A stretch of 64,000 bases of DNA from Mycoplasma ovis str. Michigan (GTDB lineage Bacteria > Bacillota_I > Bacilli_A > Mycoplasmatales > Mycoplasmoidaceae): NCBI RefSeq assembly GCF_000508245.1, contig NC_023062.1, forward strand, positions 186,001 through 250,000, written 5' to 3'. The notes under the pieces were generated by a model. It worked only from the letters and a program-made list of their open reading frames with translations. It ran no database searches and was not told where the DNA came from. Shown piece by piece: positions 48,386 to 59,058 of this stretch. How positions within the stretch are numbered: position 1 is the first letter of the stretch; every line of letters starts with the position of its first letter. Position numbers and translations under genes: made by a program.

Positions 48386-48411
48386 CTATTAAAAAAGAAA
48401 ATTTTTAATAG
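48386..48411. promoter_or_regulatory. perfect 10-bp inverted repeat between nuclease and helicase genes
   Basis: CTATTAAAAA (48386-48395) and TTTTTAATAG (48402-48411) are exact reverse complements around a 6-base loop. The right arm ends on the first base of the helicase GTG start codon. In a 35-base divergent spacer this could be a shared operator, or an RNA hairpin over the start. Confidence 0.6.
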
Positions 48412-50594
48412 TGTCATTTAATTTAATTTCTCAACAAACTCCAAACCAACAACAATTAAATGTAATCAGGTTTAATGAAAACAAGAATGTAGGGATAATA
48501 GCTGGACCAGGTTCAGGGAAAACTTTTGTAATTATTGAAAAAATTGGATTTTACCTTTCTCAAAAAATTGAACCTAGAAAAATATTATTGGTAACTTACA
48601 CAAACAGGGGGATTATTGAGATTAAAAAAAGAATTAATAGATTTGTAAAGGCAAAAAGAGAGTTTGAATTTGCCGGAACACTCCATTCTATTTGTAAGAA
48701 GTTTTTAGAAACAGAATTAAAAAAGGAACTTTCAAAACTTCTTAAGAAAGAAATTAATAGACTTTCAATATTTGAGGGAAGGGAAAGATATTTTTTTTTA
48801 GAGTCAGAGGTAAAACAACAAGTAGATATAGTTTTCGGGGAAGACTACAACGCCTTACTTAGTGAATATATTTACGAAATAGTTTTAGAGGAGACTGAAA
48901 ATTCTATTTCCAGAAATAAGATAGAAAACTATCTTAATAATGATTTTCAGCTGAAAGTTTTTAAATATGATTGATTTTCTTCTAGGCTAAACAAAAAGAC
49001 GGAAAAAATAAGTAGTTTTGAAAAGGGAAAAGTTATTCAAGTATTAAAAAATACCTTTTTTCTTTATCAAGAATACTTAGATAAAAAAGAAATGTTTGAC
49101 TTTGATGATTTAATAATTTATTTCCATTACATCTTGGATCACAATCCAGCCAAGAAGAAATTCATTCAAGGTCAATTTGAAAAGATATTAGTTGATGAAT
49201 TTCAAGATATGAACTTTCTTCAACTCTTGATTATTGCACAGATTTCCGGCTCCAAGAAAAATATTTTTTTTGTTGGAGATCCAAATCAAGCTATATATGG
49301 TTTCCAAGGAGCTTATCCCGAGATTTTTAAATATTTCAAAACCAATATAGATCTAACTACTAAATTCTTTAATCTCTCACAAAATTACAGATCTACACAG
49401 AACATATTAGATCTATCTCAAAAACTAATTTCAAAAAATAATCAAAAAGATATTTTGAATGAAATGCATACTAAAAATGAGATAGGAGACAAAATTCAAT
49501 GATTAGTGAATGACAAGCAAGGAGGAGTTACCAAAACAATCTTTTCAATTATTAGAAATTTGGAATCTAGAGGAGTTAACTTAAATCAAATAGCTATTAT
49601 CTCAAGAACTCACTTAGAAACCAAAAATCTTAGAAAAAAGTTTTGATCTAAGGGAGTTAAATTCTTGGACTTTAACTTTTCAAAACATATAGCTTGAAAT
49701 TATGAGAGTTATTTTTTAGTTTGCCTCCTTTCCCTGAAATTTAAATTTGATCCCTTTGCTATCAAATATATAGTTGAATTTTGGTTTCAGAGAGAAGAGA
49801 TGCCAGATTATTTTTATGAACAAATAGAGGATCATTCAAATGATTTGATTAGTAGTCTTAATTCTTTAACTTCTTCCAATTTTGAAGATAGATGAACTTC
49901 TGAAGAAGACAAAAAGTGAATTAAGAAAATTAAGAATTTCTGAAAATTATTGAAATCTGAATATAGGCAAAGCTCATATAAAGAAGATCAAAAAGAATCT
50001 CGACAAACAATAATTGTTAGTCGAGAGTCTTTGGAAGAGTGAATCAAAAAGACTCTAAATCCTAAATTGACCAGATATATTTCCAATCAAAAATATCAAG
50101 CAATTAAAAATATTGTTCACTTCTATAGAGTGATGTCTTACTATAGTGGCCAAACAACTTTCTGTTTGAGAGAATTATTTGAATTATTGCTGGCTTATGT
50201 TAAACACTTTGTGAGTCACGTTACAGAAGATCAATATTTGAATTTTTCGACTGTTCACAGCGCAAAGGGATGTGAATTTGACTATGTATTTATACTCAAC
50301 TTAGTTGAGGGTAAATTCCCAAAACATTATGCAAATACATTGCAAGATATAGAGGAAGAGAGAAGAATCTTATTTGTGGGAATTACTAGAGCTAAAAAAG
50401 AGTTGTATATAGTTAGTGATTTATATATAAGCAATAAATCACTACCTAGTAGAGCTGGATTAAACAGCTTTAAAGAAAAAGTTCCAAGAGTCTCCAACTT
50501 TTTAAGAGAATTAGATTTTCTTAATTCAAAGAATGAAGAAATAAGTGTATTAAATAATCTTTCTAATGAATCTCAGAGTCTAATTCTCTTGTAA
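48411..50594 (+). CDS. superfamily I DNA helicase, UvrD/PcrA type
   Basis: ATP-driven 3'-5' helicase; about 727 residues. Motifs in order: Q-motif TPNQQQLNVI, Walker A IAGPGSGKT near residue 31, Ia LLVTYTNRGIIEIKKRI, Walker B VDEFQDMN, motif III GDPNQAIYGFQGA, motif IV QNYRST, motif V FSTVHSAKGCEFDYVF, and motif VI EERRILFVGITRAKKEL. All are intact. GTG start at 48411. Could be the cell's PcrA; its divergent partner encodes a RecB-like nuclease domain, which suggests a two-gene analogue of fused helicase-nucleases. Many in-frame TGA codons. Confidence 0.93.
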
Positions 50595-50708
50595 GCTAAA
50601 TATTCTCTAAAATCAAAAAATAAAATTAGCCTCCCCCTTGAGAAGAATAGAAAAGATATCTATTTGATTCAACAAAGATAAATTATCTGAATATAGATAT
50701 AAAAAAAA

Positions 50709-51599
50709 ATTGCACTAAGTCATAAGATCGATCCCAAAAACGCTTTAGAGGTATATAATTTAAGCTCAACTTTTAAAGGACAGAAAGTTTTAAACTCTCT
50801 TTCCTTTAAATTTCAGAAAGGTCAAGTTTATGGAATTGTTGGTCCTAGCGGTTCAGGGAAAAGTGTTTTTTGCGAACACTTAAATGGCTTACATAGATCT
50901 GAGACAGCCAATATCTATTATGCAAATGGGGAACAAATTCTATTTTTTAATTCAAAGCTAAAAAACTATAAATCTATTAGAAGAGAAGTTGGAATAGTTT
51001 TTCAGCAACCAGAATATCAATTATTTAAGGAAACTGTTCTTCAGGACATAATATTTGGACCAAAGATTCTCTTTAATTTGCCGAAAGATGAGTTGCCTGA
51101 GTGAGAAGAGAAGGCCAAAGAGATACTTTCGGAACTTTCTTTTCCATTAGAACTAGTTAACTCTTCTCCCTTTAAATTATCTGGGGGCCAAAAGAGAAAA
51201 GTTACTTTAGCTGGGATTTTGATATTAGAGCCTAAAGTAATAGTTTTTGATGAACCTACTTTAGGCTTAGATCCACAATCTACTGAGCAAGTTATAGAAC
51301 TAGTTAGAGAATTAAACAACAAGGGAGTTACTATTATTCTCGTCTCTAGCAATATGGATTTCATTTTTGAAAGTACTGATCAAATTCTTTTTCTGAATTC
51401 TGGAAGATTACAAGCATCTAAACCAACCTATTTATTTTTTAGGGAATGTCCCAAAGAATTAATCAAGCCAAAGGTAGTTAGTTTTATTGAAAAACTATCT
51501 TCCTTTAATAGTTGTTTTGAAAAATTATGAGAATATCAACCTAAAAATATTTCTCAATTAGCTGAATCTATAAATAATGTAGTTAGAAATTTTAGTTAA
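50709..51599 (+). CDS. ecfA2: ECF transporter ATPase subunit (EcfA2 type)
   Basis: One of the two ABC ATPases that power energy-coupling-factor vitamin/cofactor uptake; about 296 residues. Walker A is VGPSGSGKS, the Q-loop VFQQPEYQLF, signature KLSGGQKRKV, Walker B VIVFDEPTLGLDP. No standard start exists: an in-frame stop is at 50700-50702 and the first conserved strand (ALEVYNLSSTF) begins about 35 bases later, so ATT at 50709 is the best candidate. First gene of ecfA2-ecfT-(small membrane protein)-ecfA1. Confidence 0.92.
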
Positions 51600-52827
51600 T
51601 AGGCACCCAGAGACTAAAAATCTGGGTGGGTTAGTAGGGAATTCTGCACACTCAATACATCCGTTACTAAAGTTAATTGTCTTTATACTCTTAACTTTTT
51701 TAATTTTTTCGAAAATTGGACTTTTACTTCACTTACTATTATTTGTTTTTGTTCTAGTAATTCTTTATGTTTCAGGAAGCTTTGCATTCCTGTATAAAAA
51801 ATTACTTTGTTTGTATTTAGGAATATATGTTTTTTTGTTCACAGTTAACTGAATATTTAACAAAAATCCAGGATTCTGAGACAAGAATTATTTGAGTTCT
51901 AATTATTTGGATTTAACTTCTATATCTCCATTTAGTTTTAGGGGAGTAACCACTTCTAATGGAAATGGAACTTCTGACATTCAAGTAGGGTGACATTTAG
52001 GCGGGGATTATGTGAAACATTGTTCTGGGGGAGATTGTTGTGAAAAATGTACCAAAAATGCCACAGGATCTTTCAATGTTTTTGCTGCAGATTCTGTAGA
52101 AGCTTTAAAAAAAGCTTGTGAATGCACTGGCAAAGAACCAAGCAAAGAATGTTGCAAGAATACCGAAGGAATAACTTGTTGCAATATTTCCAAAAATTTA
52201 AAGGGTCTTAAAACCTTTTATGTTACTGGATCCCAAGGCAAAAAAATAGTAGGTTTTATTCCTAAGTGATATGCAATCACTCTCTTTCAATTTCTTTTTG
52301 CATTCAATATGTCTAATAAGTTAGTAATGATTATTGCATTGTCAAGTGCATTAAGATACACTACTGATTTGACTTCATTCACTTATGCAATAGGTCAATT
52401 AATAAGACCATTTAAAGTTTTAAGGGTTCCCGTTAAGGAAATAACCTTGGTTATTTCTTTGGCAATTAGATTTATTCCTTCATTATTAACAGAAACTCTA
52501 AGAATAGTGAAAGCTCAATCTAGTAGGGGAATTGACTTTAAAAATGGGAGAATTAGAGATAAGGCTTCAGCCTTCCTCTCTTTATTTATTCCCCTATTCA
52601 TTATTTCAATGATTAAATCTAGGGAGTTGTCAAATGCTATGATTTCTAGAGCCTATTTACCTAAATCTGGTAGAACCAGCTATAGAACTTACCCAATAAA
52701 CCAATTTAGTTTAGGTATATTTGGCGGGGCAATTTTATTTATATCTATTTGCTATTACTTCGTTTTTTCTCATTCATATTTATCCGCTTTTGGCCCCTTA
52801 GATCCGTTACTATTGGTAGTCACTTAA
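51589..52827 (+). CDS. ecfT: ECF transporter transmembrane subunit with a Cys-rich insertion
   Basis: Couples the ATPases to substrate-binding S components; about 412 residues. The N-terminal NSAHSIHPLLKL matches the SxxHxLDPRxKL motif. After about three membrane segments comes an insertion of about 110 residues. Within it are ten cysteines (first codon 52021, last 52180) in the order C-x4-CC-x2-C-x22-C-x-C-x8-CC-x7-CC. The T-component core then resumes: RVPVKEITLVISLAIRFIPS and the coupling motif AQSSRGIDF. A second helix, SNAMISRAYLP, is also present. Start is probably ATT at 51589, overlapping ecfA2; no standard start precedes the conserved region. The insertion probably faces outside if the N-terminus is cytoplasmic; that topology is inferred. 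Confidence 0.9.
51604..51628. repeat. 8-bp perfect hairpin at the ecfA2/ecfT junction
   Basis: CACCCAGA (51604-51611) pairs with TCTGGGTG (51621-51628) around a 9-base loop, 4 bases after the ecfA2 stop and within the first codons of ecfT. No U-run follows, so it is not a classical terminator; it could tune ecfT translation. Confidence 0.6.
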
Positions 52828-52851
52828 TTAACAAAAAGTCTTTTACTAAAC

Positions 52852-53151
52852 ATGGCCATTAACTGAAGTGCGAAGACTATTGGAATATATTTATTTAAGT
52901 TTCTGAGATTTATGGTTAAAAAAATATTTTCAATAGTACTGTGAATTTTTTTGATAATTGTTTTCATAGCACTAGCAGTTCAAGGTCAGATTTGAGTAGC
53001 TGTTGGACTTGCCTTGCTTGTTGCAATTATCTATGTGATTAGGTATTTGAGGTTAAAGTTGGGAGAAGCAAAGAAACAGAAAGATTCTCGAGGAGATGAG
53101 CCATCTGTTCCTTCTGTAGATGTATCTTTTAAGTCACCATTTGATAAATAG
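52852..53151 (+). CDS. small two-span membrane protein in the ecf operon
   Basis: About 99 residues. Two membrane helices (IFSIVLWIFLIIVFIALAV and IWVAVGLALLVAIIYVIRYL) are followed by a charged, Ser/Pro-containing tail (KKQKDSRGDEPSVPSVDV). No family recognised; too small for a known S component. ATG at 52852; its stop overlaps the GTG of ecfA1 (TAGTG), so the two are probably co-translated. Role in ECF transport is only suggested by position. Confidence 0.7.
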
Positions 53152-54014
53152 TGAGTTTAGAGAAAGAAGAAAAGGCAAAATATGCCTTAGTTGTTGATAG
53201 ATTGTCTTTTTCTTATGTGAAGAGTCAAAAATTTATTCATGATCTCTCTCTTTCTCTTGTAGAATCCAAATACTACTGCATAGTAGGTCATAATGGCTCT
53301 GGAAAATCAACTTTTTCAAAACTATTAACAGGATTATTAAAGCCAGACTCTGGCTCTATAAAAATATTTGATAAGTCCATTTCGAAGATAAGTTATCAAA
53401 AGATTTTTTCCTTTTTGGGAGTAGTTTTTCAGAATCCTGATAGTCAATTCATTACTTCCTCAATAGAGGAAGAATTAGCTTTTGGACTTGAAAACAAGAA
53501 AGTTCCATCATTGTTCATAAGAAAAATAATTGAACATCTCATAGATGCTTTGGAGTTACACAATTTAAGGGATAAGCCCCCTGTAAATTTATCTGGGGGA
53601 GAAAAGCAAAAAGTGACCATTGCATCAACTTTAGCTTTAAACCCTGATTTATTCTTATTTGATGAATCTTGTTCAATGCTCTCTCCAATAGAAAAAGTAG
53701 AAATAACTCAACTAATGAAAAAATTAGTTGTAGACTATAAAAAAACAGTTATTTCTATTACACACGATATGGAGGAACTTTTACAAGCTGATGAAATAAT
53801 TATTTTTAAGAATGGAAAGATCGTTTCACACTTAAAAGACAAAAGCGAATTGTTTCAATTACCAGACTCATTTTTTTCTGAATTAGCCTTAAGTCCTCCC
53901 TTTATTTCTCAGGTGGAAAGGGAGTTAAATCAAAAATATTCTTTGTCTTTGCCTTCCAGCAAAACCGAGGAAGAATTGGTAAATAATATCTCTGGATTAA
54001 TTAGCAGACAATAA
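53151..54014 (+). CDS. ecfA1: ECF transporter ATPase subunit (EcfA1 type)
   Basis: Second ATPase of the ECF module; about 287 residues. Walker A is VGHNGSGKST, Q-loop VFQNPDSQF, signature NLSGGEKQKV, Walker B LFLFDESCSML, and the switch His is in SITHDMEEL. The Walker B glutamate is present, but the following D-loop is SCSMLSP, unlike the usual PTxGLDP. GTG start overlapping the upstream stop by one base. Confidence 0.93.
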   Translation: MSLEKEEKAKYALVVDRLSFSYVKSQKFIHDLSLSLVESKYYCIVGHNGSGKSTFSKLLTGLLKPDSGSIKIFDKSISKISYQKIFSFLGVVFQNPDSQFITSSIEEELAFGLENKKVPSLFIRKIIEHLIDALELHNLRDKPPVNLSGGEKQKVTIASTLALNPDLFLFDESCSMLSPIEKVEITQLMKKLVVDYKKTVISITHDMEELLQADEIIIFKNGKIVSHLKDKSELFQLPDSFFSELALSPPFISQVERELNQKYSLSLPSSKTEEELVNNISGLISRQ

Positions 54015-54065
54015 AATTGTTAAATTGAAGCGTGCAAGAGTTTTTAATTATTTAATATAACGACT

Positions 54066-54755
54066 ATGTTGAAATTCAATAAGAGTTCTTTTATGGACAG
54101 AATGAAGTCCAAGTGGTCAAAGTTTGGCGCTTGGAAAAAGTTGTTTGTTCTTTTGCTGATTCTTTTCTTGTTGTTCTGGATTTCGCTTGCCTCTTTGATA
54201 GCTTTACCAGCCATATCTTCTGTTTACTTTTTGACGTGCATTATCAAAAATGTGATGGATATTCATGCTAATTGGAAGTGGGGTAGTCTTTTCTCTTGCG
54301 AAAAGGATAGTTCTTGCAAGATAATTGGTGAAGTTGAAGATTCAGATGAAACTTTCATTAAGTTTCCAACTCAAGACCCAAGAACTCCTAAGGTTCAACC
54401 AAAGAAGCCACCTTTGAGATCACAACCTGTATCTGAAAATGCAAGAGTTTTTGTTGCAAGACCAGATAGCCAAAGAACTATAAGAACAGCAACAGTTAAT
54501 AGAGCTCAAGGGGCAAAGCCAGCATCAAAGGTAGTAAATAAGAAGGAGTCTATCCAACCTTCTCAAGTGAAGCCTTTTGCGGGGGGAGAAAAAGCAAAAA
54601 TTGAAGAAGACAAGACAGTTTTTGACAAGAGTGCTATTGAAACAGACAAAATATTTGATCCCTCCAGAGAAGACCCTTCTAAGATTCACTCCATTAAGCC
54701 AGAAGAATTAGTTGACGATGAAAAGAAAGAAAACAAAAAGAAATCAAAGTCTTAA
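54066..54755 (+). CDS. membrane-anchored protein with a disordered Pro/Lys-rich tail
   Basis: About 229 residues. A basic N-terminus (MKSKWSKFGAWKK) precedes a strong hydrophobic stretch (LFVLLLILFLLFWISLASLI, then ALPAISSVYFLTCI). The remaining 150 residues are low-complexity and rich in Pro, Lys, Glu and Ser, ending in KKENKKKSKS. No domain recognised. The base composition is a little less AT-rich than its neighbours. ATG start. A terminator-like hairpin follows. Confidence 0.72.
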   Translation: MLKFNKSSFMDRMKSKWSKFGAWKKLFVLLLILFLLFWISLASLIALPAISSVYFLTCIIKNVMDIHANWKWGSLFSCEKDSSCKIIGEVEDSDETFIKFPTQDPRTPKVQPKKPPLRSQPVSENARVFVARPDSQRTIRTATVNRAQGAKPASKVVNKKESIQPSQVKPFAGGEKAKIEEDKTVFDKSAIETDKIFDPSREDPSKIHSIKPEELVDDEKKENKKKSKS

Positions 54756-54793
54756 TTTCTAAATTCATTTAGTCTTTATCTCTTCTGGTAAAG

Positions 54794-54830
54794 TCTTACC
54801 CTCTATTACGAGGAGTAAGATTAGTTTTTT
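54794..54830 (+). terminator. rho-independent terminator candidate
   Basis: TCTTACCCTC (54794-54803) pairs with GAGGAGTAAGA (54810-54820), a ten-pair stem with one bulged A and a six-base loop. TTAGTTTTTT follows. It would end the ecf operon transcript before the coiled-coil gene. Confidence 0.65.
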
Positions 54831-54870
54831 AATATATTTCTTAGCCTTTTAGGGATAAATTAGGGTTTTG

Positions 54871-57800
54871 GTGAACAAGAAAGATCTATACGTAATTGAA
54901 TCTGCATTATCAGTTTTAGAGTCTAGCCCGAAAGAATCTGTCTTTCAACTATCTCAAAAATTAGTAGATCGTTGAATAAATTTAAAGCTCTTTTCTCCAT
55001 TAAAAGACAAAAATTTTCCTGACTTCAAATATTCTTTAACTCACAAAAGTAGAAAGTATTTATTAAAACAACTAGACAATGAATGTTTTATTCTTTGTCA
55101 TAGGTCAATTGTTTCAAAAGCATTTTCCCAATTAAACAAACTTTCAGAAGTTAAGAAAGTTGTAAAGATTATTTATTTAGAAGAAACTCTAAAACAAAAA
55201 GTTGTAGACAAAGAAAAAGCTTTTAAAAAATCTAAAGATTCAACTAATTTAACTTGAAATTACTCCATTCCAGCACTTTTTCATCTATTTTCTTTTAAAG
55301 AATTAAATTTCAAGGAGCAAAGAGAAATCAAAAATTTCTTTTATCTAAGTTGGTCTGCAGAAAATCAATTATCTGATTCACAAGGCAAAGGAATTTATGT
55401 ATATCAAGAAGACTATGAGGAATTTGCTCTTGAAGTACAAAAGCATTTAAAGAAAAAGGAAAGGGGAGTAAAAGAATCAGTTAATCTCTCCTCTCCCTTT
55501 GAGTCTCCAGAGGATTTATTCTCGAATATATCCTTTTCTGGAGCTGGAGATTCTTCTGATTCAGATCAAAAACCAGATGGCAAAGAAATCTTGTTTGAAT
55601 CAGAGGAAGAGTCAGAAAATGAAATTCAAAAAAAATTGAGAGACAACCTTATTGAACTCTTGCCAACTCCAATGGATAGTTATAAAGAGCTTATATCCAA
55701 TCTCCCTAGGGAGAAAATGAGAGCTAGGTATTTTAACCCTAATTTTCCAATCTCATCAGTCGTAGAGTTAAATAACTCTTACCATTTTTGAGCATTAATT
55801 TCTCCACAATATCAAGATGTAGAGGGCTTTTGAATCAAATTAAAGAACTTTTATTGCTCTCTAAGTGCTTATGAAATTGAACAATTAATTAATTCTCAAG
55901 AGTTCACACCAAAACACATATGACTGCAAATTCAACAAAAAACAACTTTAAATAGTTACGATTCTAAATCCAATTCATTTAAGGAAATACTTGACAATAA
56001 GCTAGAAGGTCTTCAATCCAAAAATGAACAATTAACTTCTCAATTAAATGTTTTGCGCGAGAATCTCCTGAAACAAGGAAAATATCCTGATACAGATCTC
56101 CTATACCTCCAATCAATGAGAGAGAAAAAAAAGTTACTGGAAGAAATAGAAAATACCTTTAAGGTTTTACGTAACTACTCAGACAAACTTAAACAATATT
56201 CCGAAAAACATCCAGAATTTTCCCCTAACTTCTATCTTTCCATTTTTGGATCTAATTCAATACTAACTAAATATGACTCTTTAGTATGTGATGCCTTCTT
56301 AGACCTTAATGAACAGATCAATGAAATAGTTTTTTATCAACAAGAAGTCGAGAGACTTCTTTTTGAAAGATTGAGCGCTCTTCATCAAGCAAGAAAAGCT
56401 GAGATGAAATTGGAGTTTTTAGAAAAGGATGATAGTTTATCTAAGTTAGTTTTTGCTCAACAAAAATCAATCGACCAAAGAAATAGAGCTGAAGAGTTAA
56501 AGAGATTGGAAATTCAAGGTGCCCTTGAATTAACAAAAAATACTATTCAAAAGGAAATTGAAGAAGAAAAATTCAAACTATCCAACTATCTAGATAGACT
56601 TCAACAACTAGACTATTATCCTGACTTTGAAGAACAATCTCAACATCTTAGAAGTCAAAAAGCTGCTCATAGAAAAAAAATTGAAGAATATAGAGGGGAG
56701 ATCTATGGCTTAAAGCTAAAGGCAGAATTAATTGAACAAAAATACAATTCCTTCATTACTGCTATTAGAGAGCAAATTCTAGAGTTTCAAAAAGAAATAA
56801 GTGATATTTATTCAGGACATTTAAGTCTTATACACAGCTCAATTAACCAAGTCTGAGAAGACTGGACTAATGAGGGAATAGGCCATATAGAAAGAATACT
56901 GGCAAGAAAAAAAGAGTTAATAAAAGAGTTTTCTGAAATTATTGTCTTGGAATTAAAAAATATGTATCTAAACCAAGACAATTTATTAGAAGAATCGAGA
57001 GCTAGAAAAAAAGAGTGAGAAAGAGTTTATCAAGAAATGGTGGATGAATTCAAAACTTTGGGATATTTTCTTGAAACTCCAAAACCTTCAGAGAATTATC
57101 ACAAATATTTACCTAAGATGGATAAATCTTTATTTAACCTTTCTCCAGAGATGCAAAAACTTATTTATTACAGACCAAATTTCAAATACACTAAGCCCAA
57201 AGTTAATGAGCTAATTGGACTCTCTCCTAGATTACTTAATGATGATGAATTCTTAGTTATTGACCAAGTTTGAACTAAATTAACTCCAATTCAGGAACAT
57301 AAGTTAAGAGAAAAAATTGCAAAGGAATCTAACGAAAAGGAGAAAGAAAAATTGGAAGAACTTATTCAAAAAGCACAAGACGATTTGTATAAAAGATTGG
57401 AAGCAAAAAACTACAAATTTAAAACTCTGACTATCGAGAAAGATTTCCCTCAAGAGGTTGATGAAGAAGAGAGATACAAGAAATTGAAAGCATTTGAAAA
57501 AGCTAGTTTCCATAACTGAAAAGAAATGCATTTCACTTCTTCTGAACTTAGATATAAGTTCAAAGATATGCTTACTCACTTGTCTAAAAAATTATTTACC
57601 CTAAAAGAAGTTGAACCTTGGGGAGATCAGATAAACATAACAGATAAAGGTAAACTTGAAGATCCTTCTATAGTGGAAAAGCTAAGCGAGTTTGACTATT
57701 TTGTTAAGACTAGTGAAAAACTTAGCTTAGTTGATTCTTGTCCACTTTCATCTTTTAAGGCGGAAGAAACAGACTTGTATGATTTGGAAGACGAAGATTA

Positions 57801-58239
57801 TCTTTCAATTCTAGAGGCTTTAGATGAAGGACATACTTCTTTCAGGGCTCAGCCTAAGAAAGGTTTAATTCCTAAATTAGATGATTGATCCAAACTAAAT
57901 CTGAAAAAATATAGGGAAGAAAAGAAGAAGGTAGATATCACAGAAATTAAAGAAGGTCTACAATCGCTCGAAAAGGAAATTCAAACACTTCAAAAAGTTT
58001 CTGGAAATTACCGAGAAGCATGTGAAATGGAAAGAAATAGAAGAGAATTATTATTCTCAGAAATGAAAGAGAATTTAAATGATTTGAGAAAATATCTAGA
58101 GAAGGAAGAAGATGAATTAAATAAGATATTTGCAGATACCTCTGATATGATAGATTTGAATTTTGAGGAATTAGATAGAAGATTAGAAGCTAGAAGAAAA
58201 TTAATTGCAGAGATTAAAGAATCTAGAGGTAATATCTAA
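54871..58239 (+). CDS. giant coiled-coil protein, unrecognised (1122 aa)
   Basis: About 1122 residues without signal peptide or membrane helix. Residues 1-200 are basic and globular. An acidic Ser/Asp/Glu-rich linker follows (GAGDSSDSDQKPDG, ESEEESENE). Residues 370-750 and 1010-1115 are long Glu/Lys/Leu/Gln coiled coils, with globular blocks between them. No catalytic motif seen. The composition suits a cytoskeletal or structural filament protein; that is inference. GTG start at 54871 (TTG at 54868 also possible). The stop overlaps the rpmB ATG (TAATG), so it is transcribed with ribosomal genes. Confidence 0.8.
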
Positions 58240-58442
58240 TGGGAAATAGATTAGATAGAGTTACCAATAGATGTGCAAAGACTGGGAATAATAGATCTAA
58301 AGCTATGAATGCTACAAAAAGAGCTTGAAACTTAAATATTCAGAAGTTTCAATTAGTTGATGCTAGGACTGGAGAGAAAGTTAGAATCAGGACATCTGTT
58401 AAGACTGTAAGGACTTGAAGAAAACAAGGAAAGATTAAATAG
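58239..58442 (+). CDS. rpmB: 50S ribosomal protein L28
   Basis: About 67 residues. RCAKTGNNRSKAMNATKRAW and the following NLNIQKFQL match the L28 core (CxxTGK...HxxNxTKRxWxPNLQ), and RTSVKTVRT matches the C-terminal STRxLKT motif. The first Cys is kept but no full zinc-binding set is visible. ATG overlaps the preceding stop by one base; rpsD follows. Confidence 0.93.
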
Positions 58443-58449
58443 TTTTTAT

Positions 58450-59058
58450 ATGTCTAGATATTTAGGACCTTTATATAGAAAAGCCAGACAATATGGTTTT
58501 TCTTTTTATGAGGATGGTAGAGAGTTTAGCAAGGGAAAACAAAGAGATTATCCTCCCGGGCAACATGGAACTTCTAAATTTAAAAAGCAAAGCTTGTACG
58601 GGGAGCAACTTAAAGAGAAGCAAAAGTTCGCTTTACTTTACGGACTTAGAGAGAAACAAATGAGAAGATTTTTCAACATTGCCAAAAATATGAAAGGGGC
58701 TTTGGCATTCAATTTTCTTTTGCTTTTGGAAAGTAAGTTAGACAATTTAGTATTTAGATCTGGTTTCGCGAACACTAGAAGAGGTGCCAGACAATTGGTT
58801 TCACACGGACACATTCTTTTAAATGGAAAAAAGGTGGATATACCTTCCTATATAGTTCCTGTGGGCTCTACTATTGAAGTTGTGGAGAAAAGTAGAGGAC
58901 TTCCAATAGTTAACTTTTTTCCTGAGTTTGTTCCTTTACCATTTTTAGAATCGCAGGGAAAATACAAGACTATATATAAAAGATATCCTCAAAGATCTGA
59001 ATTAAATCTGGAGCTTAATGAAGTTTCTGCTACAGAGTGATATAAGAGATATAGCTAG
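58450..59058 (+). CDS. rpsD: 30S ribosomal protein S4
   Basis: Primary 16S rRNA-binding protein; about 202 residues. MSRYLGPLYRKARQYGFSF at the N-terminus, KQRDYPPGQHG, and the S4 domain with LDNLVFRSGFANTRRGARQLVSHGH are all typical. A TGA near the end (59038-59040) reads as Trp; the true stop is TAG at 59056-59058, five codons later. Confidence 0.96.

Noticed and set aside
51041-51364. Minus-strand open frame inside ecfA2
   Set aside because: It is a mirror of the conserved ABC ATPase motifs and has no independent support.
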